NCBI GenBank assembly: GCA_018242685.1
Contig: JAFEBM010000027.1
Location: 1-64,000 of the forward strand
DNA length: 64,000 nucleotides
DNA from: Nitrospira sp.
GTDB taxonomy: Bacteria > Nitrospirota > Nitrospiria > Nitrospirales > Nitrospiraceae
Direction of reading: 5' to 3'
A model generated the notes under the pieces. It saw only the letters and a program-made list of their open reading frames with translations. It did no database searches and was not told where the DNA came from. The translations under genes and the position numbers were made by a program. Shown here in pieces: positions 35,184 through 44,327 of this stretch (the stretch's first letter is position 1; each line of letters opens with the position of its first letter).

Positions 35184-35938
35184 TCACTGAGGCACCACGG
35201 GTATTGCTCGCCGACGATGAAGAAACCTTTCGTCGCTCGACGGCGAAGCTTTTGGAGCAAGAAGGGTATCGTTGCGATTGCGCACAGGACTCTCAAGAAG
35301 CCGGTACGCTCTTGACGAGTCAGCATGACGCTCTCATTACCGATATTCGCATGCCGGGCAATATGCAATTCGAATTTCTCCGGGATGTCCGCACCCGGTT
35401 CCCTTCGCTTCCGATCGTGCTCGTGACCGGTTATCCCTCGGTTCAAACCGCCGTGGAAGCACTCCGCCTGTCGTTCACGGACTATCTACTGAAGCCGGTC
35501 GACTGGCCGGATTTGCTTCGCGCGGTGGGCGAAGCGGTGAAGAAGACCAGTCTTTTGCGCATGACCACAGCGATTCGAGAAGAAGCGAGTCAACTGGTTG
35601 CTTCCTTGGAGCATGTGCAGGAGAACCTGCCTCGACTGGGAAGCGGGGTCAACGAACGGGAACTGGCCTGGTCGCTCGACGCATTTCTTTCCCAGAGTTT
35701 TGCGCAGATGGCCGTCTTCTCTTCCAGGATTCGATTGGTTCTGACGAGCCAATTGCAAGGCGGCGCCGAGGCGCCTACGGATGTGTGCCGCACGATACAA
35801 TGTCCGAGACTCAATGCCTATCGGGAAGCGCTTGAAAGTACGGTTGAGGTATTGATGCGCACCAAGCACACATCTCGATCCCAGGACCTGGGACTGTTAC
35901 GGAATAAAATCGAACAGTTGCTCCGCGAGGATGCATGA
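35180..35938 (+). CDS. response regulator with unknown helical output domain
   Basis: 252 residues from ATG 35180, fixed by AAAGGAGGT ending 9 nt upstream and by the 4-bp overlap with the kinase. The receiver (about 6-120) has VLLADDEETFRRSTAKLL, Asp in DALITDIRMPGNMQFEFL, Thr in IVLVTGYPS and Lys in DYLLKPVDWPDLL. Residues about 125-250 are helical (TAIREEASQLVASLEHVQEN, ELAWSLDAFLSQSF) with no helix-turn-helix, GGDEF or HD motif that I can see, so the output may be protein binding. Cognate partner of the PAS kinase. Confidence 0.88.
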   Translation: MITEAPRVLLADDEETFRRSTAKLLEQEGYRCDCAQDSQEAGTLLTSQHDALITDIRMPGNMQFEFLRDVRTRFPSLPIVLVTGYPSVQTAVEALRLSFTDYLLKPVDWPDLLRAVGEAVKKTSLLRMTTAIREEASQLVASLEHVQENLPRLGSGVNERELAWSLDAFLSQSFAQMAVFSSRIRLVLTSQLQGGAEAPTDVCRTIQCPRLNAYREALESTVEVLMRTKHTSRSQDLGLLRNKIEQLLREDA

Positions 35939-36107
35939 ATTCATAATCGGTCCCCATCCCACCGGTCGCTGGATTGACATCGTTGCCGGTTCGGCCTCGC
36001 TTGCGGAGGCTGTCCATTCTCATAATATGGAAATCGCGGCGGCGGTGTTTTTTGAAGAACCGATGGATCTCCAACGCAATCCTTCCCATGGCTCTTCGTT
36101 TTTCTGA
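35931..36107 (+). CDS. small uncharacterised ORF (58 aa)
   Basis: ATG 35931 overlaps the last 8 nt of the response regulator and the frame stays open to TGA 36107, reading MHEFIIGPHPTGRWIDIVAG, then EAVHSHNMEIAAAVFFEEPM. GAGG lies immediately ahead but with almost no spacing. No family is recognised. It is either a small protein translated by coupling or a chance frame. Apart from a sigma-28-like site, the rest of the gap to 36331 holds nothing I recognise. Confidence 0.3.
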   Translation: MHEFIIGPHPTGRWIDIVAGSASLAEAVHSHNMEIAAAVFFEEPMDLQRNPSHGSSFF

Positions 36108-36133
36108 TAGCGAGTGTACCTTCTATTGCCGCT

Positions 36134-36159
36134 TAAGGTTTCCCACCTTGAACCGATAG
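36134..36159 (+). promoter_or_regulatory. putative sigma-28 promoter for the MCP gene
   Basis: TAAGGTTT (36134-36141), a 10-nt spacer (11 if TTAAGGTT is taken as the -35), then ACCGATAG (36152-36159). Predicted start near 36166, about 165 nt before the MCP ATG. Confidence 0.5.
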
Positions 36160-36331
36160 AGCATCAGTCAAGGCATAGGATGTCGGTCGAACGGATGGCT
36201 CAAACCGTTTGAATGGGCAGGGGAGAGACCTGCCATGTTCGGTATGGCTCTGTTGAACGAACGTATTGAAAGAGACATAGCAGGCGAGGAAAGCCACGAA
36301 GACCTAGCTGACGGCGCTTGAGGGAGGTCCT

Positions 36332-39106
36332 ATGATCGAGAAGTTCAGTAATTTCAAGATCAGAGTGAAACTGCTGTGCGGGTTCGGGGTCATCGGACTA
36401 CTGCTCGTCCTCATCGGCGGCTTGTCCATCGTGGGCATGAATCGGCTGAACGGGAACGCGGAGTTTATCTATAAGACGAACTTGCTTGGGGTCACGGTCC
36501 TGAGTGATTTGCGCGCGCAGATGTTGCGCAGGAGCACCTTCGTCGTCTGGCACATTTTGGCGAATGATGCGGCCACGATGGCGGCGCGGGAAAAGAGCAT
36601 CATGGAGCTTGATAAAGAAATCGAGAATCTTTTGGCGAAGTATGTCCCGCTCATCGTCGCGGAGGAGGAAAAAAAGGTTTTTGAAAAATTAAAAGCCGGG
36701 ATACCCGGATATACGGAAGTCCGCAAGAAAGTGTTGCAACTCAGTAAGAATTTCAGCAAGGACGCTGCGGCAGAGGTTCAGAAGACCGAGCTGGCCGAGA
36801 AAATCGGCGTGCTCTATGACGCGGTCGACTGGTTGGTCAAAGAAAACAATAGACAGGCGGAGGAAAGCTATCGCTCCGGCCACGATCTCAGCGCGAGCCT
36901 GAATTGGGGCATGGGGATACTGAACATCAGCGCGATCCTCATCGGCGTATTCACCGTATGGTTCGTCTCCAAGTTGATCAGTAAGAACTTGCTGAACGTG
37001 CTTGATGCGGCGCATAAACTCCAAGGCGGCCAATTGACACACCGCTCGACGGTCACGACACAGGACGAAATCGGAGAGTTGGCGCAGGCGTTCAATCAAA
37101 TGGCCGAGGCGTTGGCTCAGGCGGCGGGCAAACAACAGGAGATGATGGAGGAGATGCAGGCGCGCATCGACATCATGAACACCACGAGCATCGTCTCGGA
37201 AGCCGACCTCAAGGGCGATATCCTCACCGCCAACGAGAAATATCGTGAAATCTCCAAGTACTCGGAGAAAGAATTGATCGGTAGTCCGCACAGCATCACG
37301 CGCCATCCGGACATGCCGAAGGAGACCTTCAAGACCATGTGGAAAACGATCGGCCGAGGAGAGATCTTTCGGGGCGTCATCAAGAACTGCGCGAAAGACG
37401 GCACACCCTATTATGTCGATGCGGTGATCAAGCCGATCATGAGTTCGAACGGCAAACCCCGGAAGTATTTGGGGGTGCGCTACGACATCACGCAGTACGA
37501 GCTCGCGCGTCAGAATATGAAGGGCATCGTCGATGCGATCGATGCGTCCTACGCGACCATCGAGTTCGATCTCAAAGGCAACGTCCTCACGGCCAACAAT
37601 GTGTTCTTGCAGACGATGGGCTACAGCTTGGACGAAATCAAGGGCAAGCACCACGGTCAGTTCGTCGAATCGTCGTATAGCGGATCGTCCGAGTATCGAG
37701 CCTTCTGGGAGAAGCTCGGGCGCGGCGAGCGGGAGGCCGGCCAGTACAGATGCATCACGAAGAGCGGTAAGGAGGTCTGGATTCAGACCAGTTACAACCC
37801 GGTCATGGACGAGATGGGGCGGCCGTTCAAAGTGCTGCAATTGGCCGATGACATCACCGGACAGAAGCAGGCGCAGGTCGAAGTGGAAAAGTTAATTGTC
37901 GCTGCGGCAGCAGGCCAGCTGTCGGAGCGCATCAAGACCGATCGGTTCGAGGGGACGGCCAAGGCGCTTACTCAGAGTTTCAACCAGCTCCTTAATGCCG
38001 TCGCCACACCCTTGAGCGAAGCCCAAGCCGTGCTCGCCGCGCTGGCGGGCAACGATCTCACCAAGACGCTGACGGGGGTGTATCAGGGAGAATTCGAGCA
38101 GATGAAGACCAGCTTGAACGGCGCGCTGACGAACCTCGCCACGACGATCGCCGCCGTGCGCGAGTCGGTGGAGGCCGTGGCGACCGGGGCCGAGGAGATC
38201 ACGAAGGGCAACGAAGACCTGTCGCAACGGACCAGCGAACAGGCCTCAGCGCTGGAAGAGACCAGTGCTTCGATGGAGGAGATGACGAGCACGGTCAAAC
38301 AGAACGCGGACAATGCCAAGCAGGCCAATCAACTGGCGGTGGCCGCGCGGGACACGGCGGACAAGGGCGGGGCGGTCACGAAACGGGCTGTGGACGCGAT
38401 GGGGGAGATCAACAAAAGCAGCAAGAAGATCGCCGACATCATCACGGTGATCGACGAGATTGCGTTCCAGACAAACCTTTTGGCCTTGAACGCGGCGGTG
38501 GAAGCGGCGCGGGCAGGAGAACATGGGCGCGGGTTTGCCGTGGTGGCGGCGGAGGTACGGAACCTGGCACAGCGCTCGGCGACGGCGGCCAAGGAAATCA
38601 AGGGCCTGATCAACGAGTCGATTCAACGGGTGAACGACGGCAGCGAGCTGGTCAATCAGTCGGGGAAGACGCTGGAAGAAATTGTGAGTGCGGTGAAGCG
38701 GGTGGGTGACATTATTGCGGAGATCACGGCGGCGTCGCAGGAGCAGGCGAGCGGGATCGATCAGGTGAACAAGGCAATCATGGCGATGGATGAAACGACG
38801 CAGCAGAATGCGGCCTTGGTGGAGGAAACCACGAGCGCCAGTCAGTCGATGAGGAGTCAAGCGGCGGAACTCCTGCGCCGAATGGCGTTGTTCAAGATCC
38901 AGAGGATGTCTGAGGCAGAGAAAGCGGAGAACGTGGCGATCGCCAGTGTGAGGGAAAATACTGCGCGTTCAATCGACCGCGCGTATAACACTCGGGAACG
39001 GAAACCCGAAAATTCGCGATCGGCTCAAGCGAATGCGCCGAAGAACGCCATGGTCGTTACCGCAGGAAATGTGTCCCAGGCGTCGGAAGAGTTCGAAGAG
39101 TTTTAA
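36332..39106 (+). CDS. methyl-accepting chemotaxis protein with two PAS domains
   Basis: 924 residues. Membrane helices near 12-34 and 190-212 bracket a four-helix-bundle periplasmic domain (about 40-185), followed by HAMP (about 213-265), two Aer-type PAS domains (about 285-395: [20 protein letters not shown]; about 405-515), a second HAMP-like segment (about 515-600) and the receptor signalling domain with the hairpin tip [20 protein letters not shown]. No CheR-docking pentapeptide is present at the C-terminus (ends ASEEFEEF). PAS domains with redox cofactors often mediate energy taxis; the ligand here is unknown. A 7-bp hairpin with CGAA loop (39116-39133) follows the stop, without a T-run. 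Confidence 0.94.
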   Translation: MIEKFSNFKIRVKLLCGFGVIGLLLVLIGGLSIVGMNRLNGNAEFIYKTNLLGVTVLSDLRAQMLRRSTFVVWHILANDAATMAAREKSIMELDKEIENLLAKYVPLIVAEEEKKVFEKLKAGIPGYTEVRKKVLQLSKNFSKDAAAEVQKTELAEKIGVLYDAVDWLVKENNRQAEESYRSGHDLSASLNWGMGILNISAILIGVFTVWFVSKLISKNLLNVLDAAHKLQGGQLTHRSTVTTQDEIGELAQAFNQMAEALAQAAGKQQEMMEEMQARIDIMNTTSIVSEADLKGDILTANEKYREISKYSEKELIGSPHSITRHPDMPKETFKTMWKTIGRGEIFRGVIKNCAKDGTPYYVDAVIKPIMSSNGKPRKYLGVRYDITQYELARQNMKGIVDAIDASYATIEFDLKGNVLTANNVFLQTMGYSLDEIKGKHHGQFVESSYSGSSEYRAFWEKLGRGEREAGQYRCITKSGKEVWIQTSYNPVMDEMGRPFKVLQLADDITGQKQAQVEVEKLIVAAAAGQLSERIKTDRFEGTAKALTQSFNQLLNAVATPLSEAQAVLAALAGNDLTKTLTGVYQGEFEQMKTSLNGALTNLATTIAAVRESVEAVATGAEEITKGNEDLSQRTSEQASALEETSASMEEMTSTVKQNADNAKQANQLAVAARDTADKGGAVTKRAVDAMGEINKSSKKIADIITVIDEIAFQTNLLALNAAVEAARAGEHGRGFAVVAAEVRNLAQRSATAAKEIKGLINESIQRVNDGSELVNQSGKTLEEIVSAVKRVGDIIAEITAASQEQASGIDQVNKAIMAMDETTQQNAALVEETTSASQSMRSQAAELLRRMALFKIQRMSEAEKAENVAIASVRENTARSIDRAYNTRERKPENSRSAQANAPKNAMVVTAGNVSQASEEFEEF

Positions 39107-39270
39107 CGGCGGATCGCTCAGTCGAAACTGAGCTCCATAGGAGGTTCTCGTGCATGATGTCACGTAGTTCTGTCTGTGCCTCAACCTAACTATCCGAAGG
39201 TATGCGCAAAGCAGATTGCCGCATAGCACTCTCCGGCATGCTCCGTCAGTCCGTTTCCGCCCTCTTTGTT

Positions 39271-39297
39271 TAAGATTTGCTCTCGATAGACCGATAG
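39271..39297 (+). promoter_or_regulatory. putative sigma-28 promoter for cheR-cheD-cheB
   Basis: TAAGATTT (39271-39278), an 11-nt spacer, ACCGATAG (39290-39297). This is the cleanest N11-type site in the window. The predicted transcription start falls at about 39304, which rules against ATG 39304 as the cheR start and favours ATG 39364. Confidence 0.62.
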
Positions 39298-39363
39298 AGC
39301 TCTATGCATGGGTGCGTCGCGTCAGCCGACGGGGCGCCTGATTCGTCGCAGATTTTGACCGCC

Positions 39364-40182
39364 ATGGAATACGCCATTTCGACAGAGGAGTATCAACGGT
39401 TTCGCCGGCTCATCTACGACAAGAGCGGGATTTCACTTGGAGACCGAAAACAATCGTTGGTGAAGTCTCGCCTGTCCAAACGCCTGCGCGACCTCCAGTT
39501 GTCGTCGTTTTCAGAGTACTACGATTTTATCCTGGGCGATCTGAAGGGGGAAGAATTTACTCGTCTGCTGGATCTGATCTCGACCAATAAGACCGATTTC
39601 TTTCGCGAGCCGAAACATTTCAATTTCCTCCGTGACAGGATTCTTCCCGAATTGGCGGAAGACAAACGTATCCGCATCTGGTCCTCCGCCTGCTCAACCG
39701 GTGAAGAGCCCTATACGATCGCCATGACGCTCTTCGAACATGCGCAGAATCCTGACCAGTGGGATTTCAAAATACTCGCTTCGGATCTTTCAACCCGAGT
39801 ATTGGCCAAAGCAGCAGCCGGTATCTACGACGAAGATCGCTTCCGTGATGTGCCGCCGGAGGTGCTGAGGCGACATTTCTTACGTGGGCGGGGGGGCAGC
39901 GCGGGCCTCTTCAAGGTGAAACCGCACCTTGCTGCAGTGATTCAGTTTCGTCGGCTCAACTTGATGGACGGTCAGTTCCCCATCAAGAATCCTCTGGACC
40001 TGATTTTCTGCCGGAATGTCATGATCTACTTCGACCGGCCGACTCAGGAAACATTGGTCAAGAAGTTCCACCGCTATCTGAGGCCGGGCGGGTATCTCTT
40101 CATCGGGCATTCCGAGAGTCTCCAGTGGGTGAATCATGCGTTCAAATCGTTGGCCCCGACGATCTATCAGAGGGAACACTGA
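39364..40182 (+). CDS. cheR: chemotaxis receptor methyltransferase CheR
   Basis: 272 residues from ATG 39364 (292 from 39304, which coincides with the predicted transcription start). The N-terminal helical domain (EEYQRFRRLIYDKSGISLGD) is followed by the SAM-binding domain with IRIWSSACSTGEEPYTIAMT as motif I and NPLDLIFCRNVMIYFDRPTQ plus PGGYLFIGHSESL near the end. It methylates glutamates of chemoreceptors using SAM, opposing CheB. The stop is 5 nt before the cheD start. Confidence 0.94.
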   Translation: MEYAISTEEYQRFRRLIYDKSGISLGDRKQSLVKSRLSKRLRDLQLSSFSEYYDFILGDLKGEEFTRLLDLISTNKTDFFREPKHFNFLRDRILPELAEDKRIRIWSSACSTGEEPYTIAMTLFEHAQNPDQWDFKILASDLSTRVLAKAAAGIYDEDRFRDVPPEVLRRHFLRGRGGSAGLFKVKPHLAAVIQFRRLNLMDGQFPIKNPLDLIFCRNVMIYFDRPTQETLVKKFHRYLRPGGYLFIGHSESLQWVNHAFKSLAPTIYQREH

Positions 40183-40187
40183 CATTG

Positions 40188-40799
40188 ATGGCGCCGACTC
40201 AGGCCGATCCCTTCGCTCATATTCGGCGGATGCGTGACAGTCGCTTCCCGCACGACATTGCCGCGATCTTGCCGGGAGAATTCTTTGTCAGTCAGGATCC
40301 CATGATTGTGTATACCGTGCTGGGGTCCTGCGTGTCGGCTTGCATTCGTGATCCGGTCGCCGGTGTCGGCGGGATGAACCATTTTATGTTGCCGCAGCCG
40401 AAAGATGTGGCGAATGACTCATGGGGCGAGTCCACCAGATACGGCTCATACGCGATGGAGTCGCTGATCAATGACATCATCAAACGGGGAGGGAACAAAC
40501 GACGCCTGGAGATCAAGCTGTTCGGAGCAGGACGAATTTACGACGGCAGCATCGACGTGGGTTCCAGGAATGCAGAGTGGGTCTTGGACTATCTCCAAAC
40601 GGAAGGACTGACTGCTTGTAAGACGGACCTCGGGGATATCTTCCCGCGGAAAATTTACTACTTTACCGAGTCGGGACGAGTGCTGATGAAGAAGATTGAG
40701 CGTGTGAAGAATCACACGATTGCTAAACGCGAGCACGAATATGCGGCAAAGATTCAGTCGAAGGAACAAGCGCCGGTAGAAGACGTGACGTTGTTCTGA
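40188..40799 (+). CDS. cheD: chemoreceptor glutamine deamidase CheD
   Basis: 203 residues from ATG 40188. The CheD catalytic residues are visible: Cys48 in TVLGSCVSACIRDP, His65 in GGMNHFMLPQ, plus Thr43. EIKLFGAGRIYDGS and NAEWVLDYLQTEGL belong to the rest of the fold. It deamidates receptor glutamines and can regulate CheC or receptor activity. The longer frame from GTG 40125 would overlap cheR by about 60 nt and lacks family support. Confidence 0.93.
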   Translation: MAPTQADPFAHIRRMRDSRFPHDIAAILPGEFFVSQDPMIVYTVLGSCVSACIRDPVAGVGGMNHFMLPQPKDVANDSWGESTRYGSYAMESLINDIIKRGGNKRRLEIKLFGAGRIYDGSIDVGSRNAEWVLDYLQTEGLTACKTDLGDIFPRKIYYFTESGRVLMKKIERVKNHTIAKREHEYAAKIQSKEQAPVEDVTLF

Positions 40800-40871
40800 T
40801 GGAACAAGGGACCAGCGGCTTGTACACGTGATCCATGTGGATGGACTACCGGAGCCGATAACGAGGAATCG

Positions 40872-41936
40872 ATGAAGCGGATACGCGTCTTGACGGTCGA
40901 CGATTCGGCGCTTATGCGGCAAGTGCTCGCTATGTTGCTCGCGAAAGATCCGGAGATCGAAGTGGTCGGATCAGCGCCGGATCCCTATATTGCGCGCGAG
41001 AAAATTAAGGCGTTGAACCCCGACGTGCTGACACTCGACGTGGAAATGCCCAAGATGGACGGACTCACATTTTTGGAGAAGCTGATGCGCGGGCATCCGA
41101 TGCCGGTCGTGATGGTGAGTTCACTGACGGAGATCGGCTGCCAGACGACATTGCGCGCGCTGGAGCTCGGAGCGGTAGATTTTATTACCAAGCCGAAGAT
41201 CGATCTTCGGGAAGGGATGGAGGAGATCGCCCAGGATCTCATCGCCAAAGTGAAAGCGGCGGCAGTCGCGAAGGTGAAGCGTGAGGCGTTAGGCGTGAGG
41301 CGTGAGACGAACCCCCTTACCCCTTACCCCTTACCTCTTACGTCCGGGAGTGCCATGATCAAAACCACCGATACGATCATCGCCATTGGTTCTTCGACCG
41401 GTGGAACGGAGGCTGTGAAGGAGATATTGGAAAGGCTTCCGCCGCATACCCCACCCATTCTGATTACGCAGCATATGCCGGAACGATTCACGAAAACATG
41501 GGCCGACCGGCTGAACCGTCTCTGTCGGATTGCCGTCAAGGAAGCGCAAGACGGAGACAGTGTCTTGCCGGGACATGCCTTGGTCGCCCCAGGCAGCTTT
41601 CATATGAGGCTGGTCAGGAGCGGTGCGCGATACACGGTGCAGATCAACCAGGACCCACCGGTCAACCGCCACCGGCCGTCCGTGGATGTGATGTTTTCGT
41701 CCGTGGCCCGTTACGCCGGCTCCAACGCCGTCGGCGTGATTCTTACGGGGATGGGAAACGACGGCGCCAAAGAAATGTTGACGATGAAACAGGCCGGCGC
41801 CTTCACGATCGCTCAGGATGAGGCGAGTTGTGTCGTGTTCGGCATGCCGAAGGAAGCGATCAAGGCGGGAGCGGTGGATAAAGTGTTGCCGTTGAACGAT
41901 ATCGCCGGCGCCATACTGACCCACGTGAGCCGCTGA
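40872..41936 (+). CDS. cheB: chemotaxis methylesterase CheB
   Basis: 354 residues. The receiver (about 1-125) has [18 protein letters not shown] and [20 protein letters not shown]; the methylesterase domain (about 165-350) has Ser in [13 protein letters not shown], His in [13 protein letters not shown] and Asp in [13 protein letters not shown]. CheA-phosphorylated CheB removes receptor methyl groups. The linker (about 136-158) is encoded by a palindromic repeat, 41274-41342, giving an odd stretch [20 protein letters not shown]. Overlap-free start with ribosome site cgagga. Last of the cheR-cheD-cheB run. Confidence 0.95.
   Translation: MKRIRVLTVDDSALMRQVLAMLLAKDPEIEVVGSAPDPYIAREKIKALNPDVLTLDVEMPKMDGLTFLEKLMRGHPMPVVMVSSLTEIGCQTTLRALELGAVDFITKPKIDLREGMEEIAQDLIAKVKAAAVAKVKREALGVRRETNPLTPYPLPLTSGSAMIKTTDTIIAIGSSTGGTEAVKEILERLPPHTPPILITQHMPERFTKTWADRLNRLCRIAVKEAQDGDSVLPGHALVAPGSFHMRLVRSGARYTVQINQDPPVNRHRPSVDVMFSSVARYAGSNAVGVILTGMGNDGAKEMLTMKQAGAFTIAQDEASCVVFGMPKEAIKAGAVDKVLPLNDIAGAILTHVSR
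41274..41342 (+). repeat. palindromic low-complexity repeat inside the CheB linker
   Basis: Left arm made of reiterated gtgaggcg/ttaggcgtgaggcgtgag units (41274-41306), right arm of reiterated ccccttac units ending cctcttacg (41311-41342). Read in reverse complement the right arm (cgtaagaggtaaggggtaag) mimics the left arm, so the whole can fold as a long imperfect hairpin. It resembles intergenic mobile palindromes but here stays in frame between two protein domains. Confidence 0.7.
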
Positions 41937-41952
41937 TGAATCCGGAGGAGCT

Positions 41953-42291
41953 ATGCCCATGACCAGACGGGTTTGGCGCGACGCGACCGTGATACACATC
42001 GATGATGTTTTCACGCACCGCAACCGCAAGGATTTTTCTGCCGCGGTGTCGGCGTTTAGAGAGGCGGGAGGGAAGCATCTTATCGTCAATCTGCGCGAGG
42101 TGACCTTTGTAGACAGTGCCGCCTTGGGCCTCCTGGCATTGGCCTCTCAACAGCTTACGGCTGATCAAGGCAAGCTCAGCCTCGTGGATCCCCAGGGAAC
42201 CGTGAAGCAGATTTTGGAGATGGCGAATATCGATAAGATGATCGCCGTGTTTCCGACGGAGGAAGCGGCGGCTGATGCTTGGGTTGTGTGA
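41953..42291 (+). CDS. STAS domain protein (anti-sigma-factor antagonist type)
   Basis: 112 residues. HLIVNLREVTFVDSAALGLL carries the conserved DSxxLG loop with the phosphorylatable Ser; LSLVDPQGTVKQILEMANID matches the C-terminal half. In RsbV/SpoIIAA-like switches the unphosphorylated form binds an RsbW-like kinase and frees its partner. AGGAGGAG-like ribosome site (ggaggag, 41944-41950) precedes the ATG. Immediately followed by a second STAS gene and a REC-SpoIIE phosphatase. Confidence 0.9.
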   Translation: MPMTRRVWRDATVIHIDDVFTHRNRKDFSAAVSAFREAGGKHLIVNLREVTFVDSAALGLLALASQQLTADQGKLSLVDPQGTVKQILEMANIDKMIAVFPTEEAAADAWVV

Positions 42292-42339
42292 ACGGTAGAG
42301 ACGAGCCGATCTCGATTGGTCTGAACGAAGGAGGTACTC

Positions 42340-42690
42340 ATGGCGATGCACACGAAAGAACGTCCCGTCCCGAACGGTGTGGTGCTTGAGATGACGGGAG
42401 ATCTCACATACGCGAATCGCGAGCAATTCAAAACGGCCGTGGAGACGATACGACAGAAGGGCTGTCGGCATCTGATCTTGAATATGGCCGAAGTCCGATT
42501 TGTGGACAGTTCCGGGCTCGGCTTGCTGGCGCTCGTTTCCCAGAACTTCAAATTGAGTCAAGGGAAAGTGAGCATGTTGAAGCCGCAAAGTTACGTGCGG
42601 GAAATCATGAGCCTGGCCAATATTCAGAAATTGATCCCGGTCTACGACAACGAACAAGACGCGTTGGCGGGACAACAACGAGCCGCGTAG
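42340..42690 (+). CDS. STAS domain protein, second copy
   Basis: 116 residues. VVLEMTGDLTYANREQFKTA starts the fold and HLILNMAEVRFVDSSGLGLL carries the classic VDSSGLG phospho-Ser loop, closer to RsbV/SpoIIAA than its neighbour. VSMLKPQSYVREIMSLANIQ completes it. A strong ribosome site aaggagg (42329-42335) lies upstream. Likely target of the phosphatase at 42748 and the kinase-type ATPase at 44324. Confidence 0.9.
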   Translation: MAMHTKERPVPNGVVLEMTGDLTYANREQFKTAVETIRQKGCRHLILNMAEVRFVDSSGLGLLALVSQNFKLSQGKVSMLKPQSYVREIMSLANIQKLIPVYDNEQDALAGQQRAA

Positions 42691-42747
42691 GCTCCTGAGA
42701 GTGATGCGTTATTTGTGAAATCTCACAGTCGCAATTCAGGATGCTCA

Positions 42748-43944
42748 ATGCCATCACTGTCAGTTAAACACACGGCTCACGCAGCGCCGCGCACCGTGTT
42801 AGTCGTGGACGATGAGCCCACCGCACGGATGGCCTTGGCGGCTCGACTCAAACGACTCGGCTATCGAGTGATCGAAGCCGGAGATGGAAAGGCCGGGTTG
42901 GAAGCACTCCGACGTGAGCGACCCGATCTGACCATCTTGGATTGGATGATGCCGGAAATGGACGGCCCGTCTTTCTGCGAGCAGGTTCGTCAAGATCCTG
43001 AGCTGCTGTCGAGTCAAATTCTCATGATGACGAGTCAGGACCAGCCTGAACAGATCGCCGAAGGCCTGGCCCGGGGAGCAGACGACTTTCTCAGCAAAGC
43101 CGCCAGCAAGTATGAAATCACGGCCCGCGTCCAGGCCGGGATGCGCACGGCGACCTTGATCCGAAGGCTCGAGGATGTGACGGATCAAATCCGAAGAAAG
43201 CAGGAAGTCCTCGAACAGGAGCTCCAGTCCGCCGCGCGCTATGTCGAATCGTTAATCCCAGCTTCGGGGATAGTCGTGCCCGGTGTGCAGATGGTCCAGG
43301 CCTATCGGCCGTCGCTCGCCTTGGGCGGCGATCTCTTCAACATCGTTCGGTGGAGTGACGACTTTTTAGGGTTGTACCTGTTGGATGCGTCAGGCCATGG
43401 TGTCTCGCCGGCGTTACGATCAGCCTCGTTCGCAACCTTTCTGCGCAGAGACAGTTTACTGCACCATGTCGGCTCGAATGACCCGGGCGCCATCCTGACG
43501 GAAGCGAATAAGCAATTCCCTCTCACAGACAACGGGCATTACTTCACGATCGTATTCGCGAGCCTGGACCTCCGGCGCCATACCTTGTCTTACGCGACAG
43601 CCGGGCACAACGGGGCGCTGCTTCACCGTCGATCCGGTGAGACCTGTTGGATGGCCAAACCGAATTTGCCGCTTGGTTTCGATAACTCGACGACCTATGT
43701 CGCGGAGGAGCTTCCTGTCGCCCTGGATGACCGTCTATACCTGCTCAGCGACGGCCTCTACGAAGTACCGGATCCGACAGGCGAGCTATGGGGGCAAGTG
43801 CGCTTGGACGAGACGATTCGTCGGTTCGGTGATCGACCTCTAGCGGAGGTGGTGTCGGGGACCATTGCAGAGGCCATTCGATGGCAGGGGCATGAACAAT
43901 TTCCTGATGATGTGGCATTGATGGGGCTGGAAATAGCCGTGTGA
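42748..43944 (+). CDS. response regulator with SpoIIE/RsbU-type PP2C phosphatase output
   Basis: 398 residues from ATG 42748 (cagga 42737-42741 as ribosome site; GTG 42715 is an alternative). Receiver at about 15-135: VLVVDDEPTARMALAARL, DLTILDWMMPEMDGPSF, ILMMTSQDQ; the Lys position reads DDFLSKAAS. A coiled linker precedes a PP2C/SpoIIE domain (about 185-395) with metal-site Asp in LALGGDLFNIVRW, YLLDASGHGVSPAL and DRLYLLSDGLYEV, and FPDDVALMGLEI at the end. It should dephosphorylate a STAS protein under control of receiver phosphorylation, as HsbR or RsbU-type proteins do. Confidence 0.92.
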   Translation: MPSLSVKHTAHAAPRTVLVVDDEPTARMALAARLKRLGYRVIEAGDGKAGLEALRRERPDLTILDWMMPEMDGPSFCEQVRQDPELLSSQILMMTSQDQPEQIAEGLARGADDFLSKAASKYEITARVQAGMRTATLIRRLEDVTDQIRRKQEVLEQELQSAARYVESLIPASGIVVPGVQMVQAYRPSLALGGDLFNIVRWSDDFLGLYLLDASGHGVSPALRSASFATFLRRDSLLHHVGSNDPGAILTEANKQFPLTDNGHYFTIVFASLDLRRHTLSYATAGHNGALLHRRSGETCWMAKPNLPLGFDNSTTYVAEELPVALDDRLYLLSDGLYEVPDPTGELWGQVRLDETIRRFGDRPLAEVVSGTIAEAIRWQGHEQFPDDVALMGLEIAV

Positions 43945-43967
43945 TCGTTTCAAGAGGAGTGGAACCC

Positions 43968-44327
43968 ATGAACCATGGCCCGGTCTTCAGTCTCGATGAG
44001 GCTCTCGCCCGTGTCGATGATGACCGAGAGACGTTCCAGATGATGATCGAATTGCTTATGGAGCATGGTCCAAAGGACTTGGCGGATGCTCGGGCGGCAT
44101 TGGATGCCGGGAATGCGGCAGGTGTGGCACGAGCGAGCCACCGGTTGAAGGGCGCGATATTACAGTTCTGCGCCCCGGCCGCTCTTCAAGCCTGCAAAGA
44201 ATTGGAGGAGGCGGCGAAATCAGGGAACTTGGCGTATGGCGGGCAGCTCTATGCCCTGCTGGAGCAGGAATTCCAACGTCTGCTAGCCGCACTCCGTCCG
44301 ATGCGCGACAAAGGAATGGCCGCATGA
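43968..44327 (+). CDS. stand-alone Hpt (histidine phosphotransfer) protein
   Basis: 119 residues, start fixed by aagaggag at 43952-43959, nine nt before ATG 43968. An all-helical Hpt with phospho-acceptor His in VARASHRLKGAILQFCAPAA; DRETFQMMIELLMEHGPKDL is the preceding helix. It could pass phosphate between a hybrid kinase (for example the one at 2973, or others) and the receivers on either side. Its stop overlaps the next start by 4 bp. Confidence 0.9.
   Translation: MNHGPVFSLDEALARVDDDRETFQMMIELLMEHGPKDLADARAALDAGNAAGVARASHRLKGAILQFCAPAALQACKELEEAAKSGNLAYGGQLYALLEQEFQRLLAALRPMRDKGMAA

Noticed and set aside
36689-37840. A 383-codon minus-strand frame opposite the MCP
   Set aside because: Shadow of PAS and HAMP coding sequence.
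40834-40861. Perfect GCCGATAA ahead of cheB
   Set aside because: No acceptable -35 at the right distance and only 10 nt from the start codon; cheB is more simply in the cheR operon.
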